Source: Siphonodentalium dalli
Lineage: Eukaryota > Mollusca > Scaphopoda > Gadilida > Siphonodentaliidae
NCBI GenBank assembly: GCA_032622095.1
Contig: CP136064.1
Location: forward strand, 251,596,484-251,660,483
Direction: 5' to 3'
Length of the DNA stretch: 64,000 bases
Shown: piece after piece, positions 55,599 to 64,000 of the stretch
How positions within the stretch are numbered: the stretch's first letter is position 1
How the letters are laid out: each line of letters starts with the position of its first letter
Translations under genes and position numbers: made by a program
Notes under the pieces: model-generated
Database searches by the model: none
Told to the model about the DNA's origin: nothing
The model's input: the letters and a program-made list of their open reading frames with translations, nothing else

Positions 55599-58482
55599 GT
55601 AAGTGCGTGTAGTTTGAAAGGACATGGTTTGTTAGACCTTAAAACAGTATGTGTACATGTAAGTCGGTAGACGAGACAAGACAAGTTGATAACTAATTTC
55701 CCACAATCATAACATGTTCTAGTTGCTATTCATACGGAAGTGAGACAAAGATTCTATATGTATACCATATCAGGAATATACAAATAATGGGCGCTCTTTG
55801 TTGTTTCTAGATCTTGTCATGGGTGTCTACTCTAGTTGAGTGGTAACAAGAAGAACAACAAACAACAAAAAAATTTAATGGCACAACAATGTTATCTGGT
55901 GCATCTCAGTGTATGTCATTCAATGGCAACAGAAACAATACCATTGGCTGGCTAAACAATGAACAAAGCTGTGTGGGACTTATACAATCACATTACATTT
56001 GAGTGAAACTATTCAAATTTTTAATGATGGGCCCACCATGTACCTGATTTGAGGCTCTTAAAACAAATACCACACACAGATATTGTACTCTAAAGGACGA
56101 GTTCAAAAGGTAATTTGGGGAAACTCAAATAACGACACCACAATAATTTATTTGGCTATAACAGAAGTCAGAACAACCTGCGAGAGATATGATTGCCAAC
56201 ATCAAAGGTAAGGCACGTGGATCAAAATTTATGCCTGCAGACATGAATGGGTTCAGAATAGTGTTATTCGAAAAAATATCCTTCAAATATGCAAGGGTTG
56301 ACAAATGCAGCTCTCCTTGCAGAACAATCGCAAATCCCTTTGCAGCAAGCAAAGTTATCACTCCTGAATTTAATTGAGAAATTGGTTATAGAACAAACGC
56401 AAAACAAACGCCCAACCCATGACCAAGGTGTGTCATGGGGCCTCGGTGGCTTAGTTGGTTAGGGGTACAACTCCAGTCGTCTCGCCCTCCAGCACTAGCA
56501 ATGAGGGTTCAAATCCACATGTTTCCATCATGGACTTTGAAAGATGTGTTTAATTTTTACTAAATGTATACGGTCATGATTTATGCTACAATCAGTCATG
56601 TTATCATGTCTTCGTGGCCAAGGGTATACTTGGAACTGCAAATTTACATTTAGAGGGTTTGACTCGGATATTAGCTTGTTGTAATCTTCAGAGAACTTGC
56701 TGTATATGGGGTTTAGCTGTAATTGTGCGTGCTGGAAAAGATTATATCAAGGTCTCAATTGGATATTCACATTTATTTACGTCGATGATATAATATCTTC
56801 CAGCACGCACATACTGGATACTGTCAAACATAATATCTATACTGGATACAAATATAATACTCCTGTTTATTTCCAGTGACACGGGCACGATCGCACCGGA
56901 GAGTTGTATATTTGGCCAGATGCTCAACATAGTAGCTGTTACAAGCAAGTTTCTAATATAATGTGTTATGTATTATTATAAATACTGGTTGTGACCACCA
57001 AGTTGTTGACATAAAAATACTTACACTTAAAATTATTCCTTATTCAAATGAGCGTATGCACATTTAGCAACATACAGGACATGTCTGCAGCATTTCGTAA
57101 TATTATAGTTCTGTATTTCTGATTGGCTGAACGCTGCTGGACTATTTCATATAGAATCCTACTCGCCTACTATTTAATACATATGACAATCTCGACCAAT
57201 CAGAAGCCGCCATTTCTGAGTGAGGAATCGATGAATAGTCGCGACTATTCTATTTCTTTGCATGGTAACTTATTTTTGCACTATCGTTTTGACACTTGAA
57301 CACACAGTCAATCTTAAACTAAGTTATACCAGTACCAATGTCGATATATCATTACACTTAATGGTGAATTTTAATGATATTTTGTCCAATAATAGATATC
57401 CAATCAGGGTCTGCACTGGGCCGATATTTGCTTTTGCCAAATGAAAATAGTTAGTTGTTAATTATACTCGCATCTTTATTGTGGTTTGTCGTACAATAAC
57501 TGAACAATAACAATTTAGAACGGTTGCTTCACCAGAAGGGCACATCAAAATAAGATTAGCTATGTAAACACCACCATGCTATCAGATTAACAGCATATAT
57601 AGAGGTGTTAACTTTCTCTAAACCTTACAAAACAGCACTAATACAATTTCATTGTTAGAGTTTCAGGAAATAAATGTTATTGGTTGACCAATATTCAACT
57701 TTTCTTGAGGAATTGAAAAGTGACTTTTCTAAACTTTTGCCAACCGAAAATATTTTTGCCAAATGTGAATTATTTTTGAAATTGGCAAATTTGGCAAGTG
57801 GCAGCGCGAACCCTGTATACTCCAGTTCGTTTATGTATTTCCGTTCGTTTAGTTTGGCTAGTGGACAGTCCTATTTTTAAGTGAACGATTTAACTTCATT
57901 TTCCATTTTCATCGAAGATAAACAATTTAGCTTCTCAAATTCTGCCACACACAGCTAGACATTTTTGTGACAATTCACGTCAGTGTTCGATATCATATAA
58001 TGTCTTGTCGTTGACTATATGCCAAAATAGTGGTCATGTATGGGGAATAGTCTATTTCTGTTCGATATATATATAATCAACTACATGCCATGTACAGTAT
58101 ACATATAGAAATTAGCTCCGCATGATGTGCCTAGTGAGTTTCTGTGGGGATCGGGTTGTCGGGAAAATTCTGTTTGCACCCATTTTTTTGGAATTTCCAA
58201 ACTAGAACCCAAGCTTTACAACCGTTGGAAATATCTAACTTGACATCGCCATATTTGGGTGTATGTTCCTAGATTAATAAATATTTCGCTAATATGTCGA
58301 TCGTAATGAACGAACGAATTATCGATATTTTGTTTTCAGTTATACTGTCGGTTTATGTGAGGTATAGGATGGTAAATGCGCTCTGTCCCGACGCAAACCG
58401 GAAGCTCGTTATTATGAATATGGCGGGATTAATTATTGGCGTCATTGCGGCACTTGGACTATCAGGAGTGGCAAACTTCCAG
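55474..58482 (+). CDS. DRAM-like copy B, exons 1-3 (gene continues beyond the window)
   Basis: Exons 55474-55598, 56877-56944 and 58340-58482 join in phase: MRATPLALLPL through SPILPYI, then SDTGTIAPESCIFGQMLNIV, then IILSVYVRYRMVNALC and ANFQ. Exon 2 and 3 lengths equal those of copy A. The protein sequence is close to copy A, and SDTGTIAPE is nearer the vertebrate DRAM block than copy A's SDTGTTPPE. The donors are GTAAGT, GC (AA|GCAAGT) and GTATGT. No stop or frameshift is seen, so it looks intact as far as visible. Exons matching copy A exons 4-6 were not found before 64000. Intron 3 is enlarged by the LINE and other repeats. Confidence 0.88.
55620..56430 (+). other. intron 1 of copy B
   Basis: No coding sequence is recognised. 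The small opposing open stretches at 56125-56377 are not supported. Confidence 0.4.
56437..56550 (+). mobile_element. tRNA-derived SINE, truncated copy
   Basis: GGGGCCTCGGTGGCTTAGTT with A-box-like TGGCTTAGTTGG and B-box-like GGTTCAAATCC (56506-56516), then 'acatgtttccatcatggactttg' as in the SINE at 19340-19652. The body is lost after that. Confidence 0.78.
56877..56944 (+). CDS. DRAM-like copy B, exon 2
   Basis: 68 nt. (S)DTGTIAPESCIFGQ then MLNIVAVT. Donor ACAA|GCAAGT, a GC-AG intron as in copy A. Confidence 0.88.
58340..58482 (+). CDS. DRAM-like copy B, exon 3
   Basis: 143 nt. ttttcag|TT ATA CTG to TTC CAG|GTATGT. VYVRYRMVNALCPDANRKLV and ANFQ. Confidence 0.92.
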
Positions 58483-58535
58483 GTATGTACCCCTTCCATG
58501 ACTGTAGTTTTCTTATTTGTTTGCGAAAATCTTGG

Positions 58536-58686
58536 GCCAATGCATTATCGTATATATGCGTTTCACCCATAGGGAGCATCGCATATATAAGAGAATACAT
58601 CGGCCTAACAATAGTTACCTTGATCTTGTAAGCCAGTGCATAGTCTCATATATGCGAGGCTTGCATATATAAGAGAATGCACTGGC
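58536..58686. repeat. free-standing, diverged hairpin cassette U2
   Basis: Two hairpins (GCCAATGCATTATCGTATAT..., GCCAGTGCATAGTCTCATAT...) in inverted arrangement without P or T ends. It lies in copy B intron 3; copy A intron 3 lacks it at the matching place (near 21100). Confidence 0.8.
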
Positions 58687-58840
58687 ACATGATCTGTATT
58701 GCACCAGCGTAGCGCACGTCATGAAAGGATTAGGACAAATCGGGTGCAACAATGTCAATGAAGACACAAGCACTATCTTCTCCACAAGAATACATGGTAG
58801 AATCGGAATATATAATGTCCTGGCCAGAGTACCCTACATA

Positions 58841-59290
58841 TGTGACCCGCCATATCAAATCCAGTCGTAAGTCGGGATTTTTTTACCCTGTGCCAATGCA
58901 TTCTCTTATATATGCGAGTCGACCATAGGTCGCCTCACATATATAAGAGAATGCATTGGCCTAACAATTTTTTTCAATTTTTTCTTGTATTCTTTAACAA
59001 TTTTATAATTTCACCCATACAGAGCCCCAGACAAACATGAGCAGAGACACTCTTCTATATGCTTCTATATATCTGTGGGGCTCCCTGCAGGGTAATGGAT
59101 TTTTTTTAATTTTATGTCCTAAAAATTGTAAGAAACATTTATTTGAAAAAAAATGATAAAAAATTGTTAGGCCAATGCATTCTCTTATATATGCGAGGCG
59201 ATCTATGTTCGACTCGCATATATAAGAGAATGCATTGGCACAGGGTAAAAAAATCCCGACTTACGACTGGATTTGATATGGCGGGTCACA
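58841..59290. mobile_element. TA-bounded MITE T3 with double-hairpin cassette
   Basis: TGTGACCCGCC...GGCGGGTCACA with TA at 58839-58840 and 59291-59292. Hairpins at 58892-58960 and 59171-59239. In copy A the corresponding sequence (about 21170-21215, 'ggccagagta...ctctaca' then 'tcactgaaat.atgccc') is uninterrupted. Confidence 0.9.
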
Positions 59291-59699
59291 TATATAACTG
59301 AAATTATGCCCAGAATTATAATATACCTATAAAGTCAGGTCGATGCTAAAATAAAAGGCGACTTGGGTAGTCACACGTCCCCAGAACAAGGGGGGGGGGG
59401 TTGTTTGGCCGTTTTGTTTTCTAGAAACAACAATTGAATCACACCTTTCTTCCGCCTTATATTGCTGACACGCCTAGTTCTATTTGATTGATTATACGCC
59501 AGAATAAACTTCGTAAAGTCGGAGTCTAAAATAAATATTTCCTCGATGGCGATACTTCTGAGTCGAAATACGGTGTATATAACTCCGTCAGAAATGGTCA
59601 GACAAGACCCATATGAAGGTCTTATACATATACCAAGTTTAATAAAATTGTGTAAAAATGCTATTCAGATTATCATCCGGACAACAAAATAATCAGTAA

Positions 59700-62640
59700 T
59701 CCTGATTGGGAAATGATCTATGATAGTTTGGTAGAGCTGTTTTTGGTACAGTAAGAAGTTGTAGCCGTTCTGGGGAATTAGCATTTATTTTCACAATAGA
59801 AATATACGGACATTCCGGTAGGGTTGGTAACAGTCCACCAAAACAATTGGAACTCCAGTTGTAATAGGTGAAACGTGACTGAATATTGGTGGAAACTCGT
59901 CAACAACAACATGGGACTCATAGAGTCATACCAGTCGCAACTGGCAGCTTATCTGCCCAAGCTTCTCATTACAAATCATTCCACTTTAGATAATTTCTAT
60001 GACGACATCGTTAATGCTCTTACTCGTGCATCGCGTGAAGTCATCCCCAAATCGAAATTTAAAAAGCACTTGAAGCCCTTTTGGGACGACGAACTTCAGA
60101 CTCTACATAAAGATATGGAAAAGTTAAGGTCTATTTGGATCCAAGAGGGTCGACCTAGGGGAGATTCATTCTCCTCCTTTGCAAACTACAAGCATGCTAA
60201 ACGAGACTTCCGGTCTTTACACCGTCGAAAAGCCAGTAAATTTTTACGGGACAAACACTCTGAGCTGGACAATTTGGCCGAGCTCGATCAAGCAACCTTC
60301 TACCGCTTGCTGAAAAACGACCGTAAAAGTCGTAACACAAGTCTCCCTCTATTCAAACAAAACAATACCATTCTCAGAGGTAAAACTGAGGTAGTCAATG
60401 CTTGGGCGGAGTACTATAAAGCAATATTCAGCGAGGCAACTGATCCACTCTTTGATGTAGATAATTATAACTTTGTAAATAATTTCATTAATAACGCCTC
60501 TAGTCACTCATCTTCAAGCTTATGCGATGTACTTATTACACATCCAGTAACTGCAGATGAACTCAGTAATTTACTTAACAAACTTGACAAGAACAAAGCG
60601 CATGGTTATGACTCAGTCTCATATGAACACATAATTTACGGAGGTGAAGCGTTGCTCAGTTGCCTGGCATATTTATTTTCACATATGTTTGAATATTCAC
60701 ATGTACCTCTTGCAGCGAAACGGGGCGTCATGGTGTCTCTTTACAAAGGAGGTCGAAAACCTAAAGACAGTTTTGATAGCTACCGAGCAATTACCATATT
60801 ACCTGCTATTTACAAGTTATTTGAGAGAGTTGTATCTCTTAGACTGGAAACGTACATGCCGTCTTCAATCGCCGTCCATCCGTTACAACACGGTTTCGAA
60901 AAAGGGATCAGTTGCGCCATGACATCCTGTTTCGTGCAAGAATGTATTAGTTACGCCAGAGAACAACACAACAAGCTTTACTCATGTCTATTAGACGTGC
61001 GTAAAGCTTTCGATTGTGTTTGGATCAATGGCCTCTTGTACAAATTATTCCACAGAGGATTACAAGGTAAAACATGGCTCATCATACGAGATTTATTATC
61101 TGGCATAAAATGTTGTATCCGCAACGACGGAACATATTCCGACTGGTTCTCCTTATCTCAAGGAACCAGACAAGGATCCATATTATCACCTCTGTGGTAC
61201 AAAATATACGCAGACGACCTCCTCCATATTATTGAGAAGTCAAAATTAGGCCTTCGTATTCACTCATTGAACTGTTCATCCCCCACACAAGCCGATGATA
61301 TGATGCTTATTTCGTTATCTCGCCCAGGTCTTATTGGCCTATACGAGTTATGCCTTGAATACAGTTATAAGTGGCGGTTCAGCTATAATTCTTCCAAAAC
61401 CGTCATAATGGTTTTCAATGAAACCAAACAAGAAGCCGAAAAATGTGCTAGATCGTGGCCATTTGGATCATCTTTTCTCAGAGAAGTTGACTCATATACT
61501 CACCTTGGAATTCTTCTGTCCACATCCCATTTCAATAATAATTTTGTCGATGCCATATGTACAAAATTAAGGGGTACATATTTCGGCCTCTCCGATGTTG
61601 GCCTATACCCTGGTGGTATCTCTCCTCAAAGCTCATACAAACTTTACAGAACAATAGTTATTCCTTCAGGGCTATATGGCAGCGAACTTCTCTGGAACCT
61701 TAACGCAACTCAAAAAGAGAAGCTTGAGAAGGCCCATAGAGTTTGCATCAAGCATATGCAAGGCTTTCCGACGAGGACCCGTACAGTTATCGCACAAGGC
61801 TGTCTGGGCTGTTCCTCGCTAGAATCGTGGATTGATCGTCGGAAACTCTCAATATTTGGCGCTTTCTGTAGGCCAAATTACGAGAAAACATCCAAACAGT
61901 TATTCTTAAGACGCCTATATGATTTTATTTCAGGTCTTTCAACTGATGAAACATCTTTTATTTGTGACATATGGTGCATTCTATGTAAATATAATATCGA
62001 ACATCACCTTATTGAATATGCTATTTCCAATAAATTTCCATCGGTCGTGGCGTGGAAACGTTTGGTGCGGTCAGCTGTACAGGAGTTAGATGAACTCGAC
62101 TGGAATAATCATATCGCCAGCGACTCCTCTTTAGCAGCTTTCCGTACCATTCATCCCACGCTGCGAACGATCGGTATATGGAAACTGTGCTCACAATTTC
62201 CGAAGGAAAAATTGGTATTCCTCCTGATTGGTCGCATAATCGCACATACAGCTTTCGGAGAAACTGACATATGCAAACACTGTTTAGCGACCTACCCATG
62301 TGTAGTACAACATATATTGTTAGATTGCCCATCATTGCTACATATTCGGAATGACATGTGGTATCACGTCATTGACCAACATGGCATTGAATGTTTCCTT
62401 TACCTAGACCAATTACCCCGTTTGCAGCTACTGTCTGCCCTTCTGGGATCGCCACATAGAGATCTCGCTCTGCTCTCAGATAACCACCTTAATTTATCTC
62501 GGTTGCTCGTTAGGACAACAGCATTTATGTGGAAACAGTTTCATTTTGATGATGGTTAACTAAAGTCATCAGCGCTTTTTCGGAATATAATGGCGTTATC
62601 TTTTTTTTGTTTTTATTTTATTTTTTATTTTTTTTCTATT
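59700..62640 (+). mobile_element. non-LTR retrotransposon (LINE), 5'-incomplete
   Basis: It contains the reverse transcriptase ORF 59875-62559. The left limit is set near 59700, where similarity to copy A intron 3 stops after 'aataatcag'. A T-rich run lies at about 62601-62640. No endonuclease domain is recognised upstream, so the 5' part is missing or scrambled. Confidence 0.7.
59875..62559 (+). CDS. LINE reverse transcriptase ORF
   Basis: Open for 895 codons including the stop. The frame opens after a TGA at 59869-59871, and the first ATG is at 59911 (residue 13 of the open stretch), so the start is probably an artefact of truncation. Reverse transcriptase blocks in order: GYDSVSYEHI (about 245), SYRAITILPAIYKLFERV (about 302), CLLDVRKAFDCVW with D374, GTRQGSILSPLWYKIY (about 430), and TQADDMMLISL with D474-D475. 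These three aspartates are the expected catalytic set. The box is QADD instead of the common YADD or FADD. A C-terminal C-x2-C...H-x4-C (CKHCLATYPCVVQHILLDC, about 798-817) is the usual LINE zinc-binding tail. No RNase H is seen. The intact frame suggests recent activity. The clade is not assigned. Confidence 0.9.
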   Translation: MTEYWWKLVNNNMGLIESYQSQLAAYLPKLLITNHSTLDNFYDDIVNALTRASREVIPKSKFKKHLKPFWDDELQTLHKDMEKLRSIWIQEGRPRGDSFSSFANYKHAKRDFRSLHRRKASKFLRDKHSELDNLAELDQATFYRLLKNDRKSRNTSLPLFKQNNTILRGKTEVVNAWAEYYKAIFSEATDPLFDVDNYNFVNNFINNASSHSSSSLCDVLITHPVTADELSNLLNKLDKNKAHGYDSVSYEHIIYGGEALLSCLAYLFSHMFEYSHVPLAAKRGVMVSLYKGGRKPKDSFDSYRAITILPAIYKLFERVVSLRLETYMPSSIAVHPLQHGFEKGISCAMTSCFVQECISYAREQHNKLYSCLLDVRKAFDCVWINGLLYKLFHRGLQGKTWLIIRDLLSGIKCCIRNDGTYSDWFSLSQGTRQGSILSPLWYKIYADDLLHIIEKSKLGLRIHSLNCSSPTQADDMMLISLSRPGLIGLYELCLEYSYKWRFSYNSSKTVIMVFNETKQEAEKCARSWPFGSSFLREVDSYTHLGILLSTSHFNNNFVDAICTKLRGTYFGLSDVGLYPGGISPQSSYKLYRTIVIPSGLYGSELLWNLNATQKEKLEKAHRVCIKHMQGFPTRTRTVIAQGCLGCSSLESWIDRRKLSIFGAFCRPNYEKTSKQLFLRRLYDFISGLSTDETSFICDIWCILCKYNIEHHLIEYAISNKFPSVVAWKRLVRSAVQELDELDWNNHIASDSSLAAFRTIHPTLRTIGIWKLCSQFPKEKLVFLLIGRIIAHTAFGETDICKHCLATYPCVVQHILLDCPSLLHIRNDMWYHVIDQHGIECFLYLDQLPRLQLLSALLGSPHRDLALLSDNHLNLSRLLVRTTAFMWKQFHFDDG

Positions 62641-62879
62641 AATACATTTACAGCTAGTTGGTAAATTATCTCAGTCACAGCTTTGGTCAATTCAGTACCA
62701 TGCACCGTTCCGCCAAACATGTATAATTATATATTCTTCAAATTACCCATATCTTCCTGCATGTGTAGGCTGTTTAACAGTTTACGTACGATACATTTTA
62801 CATAACCTGACTTCAACGGACATCCATGAATCTTAGTATTCTTCCGGATACATGATGGCACAAGCCATACCCATATCTA

Positions 62880-62945
62880 CATGTATGTGTGTGTGCATGT
62901 ATATATATATGTATACATATATATGTATGTGTATGTATATGTATT
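62880..62945. repeat. (TG/TA)n microsatellite
   Basis: tgtgtgtgcatgtatatatatatgtatac-type repeat. Confidence 0.85.
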
Positions 62946-62946
62946 T

Positions 62947-63094
62947 AAGAAATAAATACACGGTGTAGAGGTGTGTATGGTCAAGTTGTACCACAAAAAA
63001 CTGATTGTAGGACGACGCGTAGCGGAGTCCTACAATCAGTTTTTTTGTGGTACAACTTGACCATACACACCGATACACCGTGTATTTATTTCTT
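62947..63094. repeat. near-perfect 148-bp palindrome
   Basis: The arm from AAGAAATAAATACACGGTGT through 'tgtaccacaaaaaactgatt' is mirrored exactly except for a few bases ('agaggtg' against 'caccgat', one extra T). The centre is about 13 nt, gacgcgtagcgga. Confidence 0.9.
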
Positions 63095-63996
63095 TTGTAA
63101 TACGACTGAAAGTTTATGGTCACAATTCGACTGAATAGTCAACGAAATACTGCGCTTTTTCGGTCTCAGGTGAGAAAACATTTCGTGGTGTAATTCGTAT
63201 TGGGCGTACGCGATTTCTTTGCATGGAGTACTCTAGTAATGTCTTGTCTTGTTATGAAATTCCCCCGTTGACTTTTCGAGGCACCTCTTCTAGAAATAAT
63301 CGTTGTGATTGGCTAAAAAACGATGTGTTTTCAGCGGCGCCCGTGCGTTTCATTTAAATTGTACAGGTAATACGATGCGGTCATTTCTGTTTTGAACGTT
63401 GTTGGGACAACATGAATATGATCATCGACTATGGACCATTTTCCTTACACAAAGCGATCTAAATAATCTAGTTTACTAAACTAATCTTATTCCCCTTCTG
63501 TACTGGTGAACAAACGCTTTCATTTTCAACTTGATTCCGAAATATCGAATATGATCGAGATTCGAATCGACGAATGCACAGCCCGGCCCCATGGATTTAT
63601 TTTGTCATTTAATATACTTATTAAGTAACTTTCTTTGGTCGTAACATATATCAATATACCATAACATCATTTGGACCATATTCATTGGCAACCAAACTGG
63701 TTTCAAGCGACAAATCGCTAGAAAATTCGCAAGATTGTCAAGATGTAGCAAAATTCAATCAAAGGGTTACGGGTGCGGGTGTACTCCGTTGATGCCCCGT
63801 TTGCGCGGAGTTAGAAAAGACGGGAAAAGTCGCGTGCGGCGATCTGAATAAACCGATTTTTTTGATTTTTTTTCGTGGTACAATTGGAAAAAGTAGAATT
63901 GTACCACAAAACTGGAACGAGATAACCATGGTAACTCGGGCCACTGGCCAATCAGGACATGGCTTTTAACCATAGTTAGGCAGGGTCGTATTACAA
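63095..63996. mobile_element. possible inverted-terminal element
   Basis: TTGTAATACGAC at 63095-63106 is mirrored by GTCGTATTACAA at 63985-63996. A smaller hairpin (gtggtacaatt...aattgtaccac) lies near 63873-63907. No ORF inside is supported. Only 12-nt ends, so tentative. Confidence 0.4.
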
Positions 63997-64000
63997 GTAT

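Noticed and set aside
56437-56520. Functional tRNA gene
   Set aside because: Pol III boxes are present, but the acceptor stem does not pair and the sequence continues into a SINE body shared with 19340-19652.

Overview
This window is metazoan nuclear DNA. It is AT-rich, has spliced genes with long repeat-filled introns, and carries a tRNA-derived SINE, a non-LTR retrotransposon ORF and many short inverted-repeat (MITE-like) elements. The SINE tail and the dispersed 'ggggcataactcc' repeats recall lophotrochozoan, probably molluscan, genomes. That assignment is inference and was not tested by any search.

The clearest genes are two tandem, same-strand copies of a DRAM/TMEM150-type (Frag1/DRAM/Sfk1 superfamily) membrane protein gene. 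Copy A (8342-26025, + strand) is complete in six coding exons, all joined in phase, for a predicted 294-residue protein ending in an acidic dileucine motif (ERDPLL). Copy B starts at 55474; its first three exons lie here (55474-58482) and the rest should lie beyond position 64000. Intron sequence is also shared between the copies, so the duplication was segmental. Insertions present in one copy can therefore be compared with an empty site in the other. Intron 2 begins with GC instead of GT in both copies.

Left edge (1-7000): all coding-like sequence is on the minus strand. It comprises a C2H2 zinc finger running into a Gln/His tract (1-348), an acidic Ser-rich terminal exon (about 947-1313), and a decayed MADF-BESS gene (4810-6761) split by a 1.3-kb hAT-like element with a perfect 8-bp target duplication. 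All three carry frame breaks.

The middle (26-55 kb) is almost entirely repeats: a 311-bp tandem duplication, a 3.6-kb fold-back repeat, MITEs bounded by TTAA, a 25-bp satellite of about 45 units each holding ACACGTGT, 36-bp, about 101-bp and about 74-bp tandem arrays, and a retropepsin-like fragment captured inside a MITE. Copy A intron 2 holds a 2.7-kb, 41-bp minisatellite. Copy B intron 3 holds an 894-codon LINE reverse transcriptase ORF.

The most unusual signal is a double-hairpin cassette: two inverted 69-nt near-perfect hairpins. It occurs eight times, inside at least two element families with unrelated ends (TTAA-bounded and TA-bounded) and also without either set of ends.
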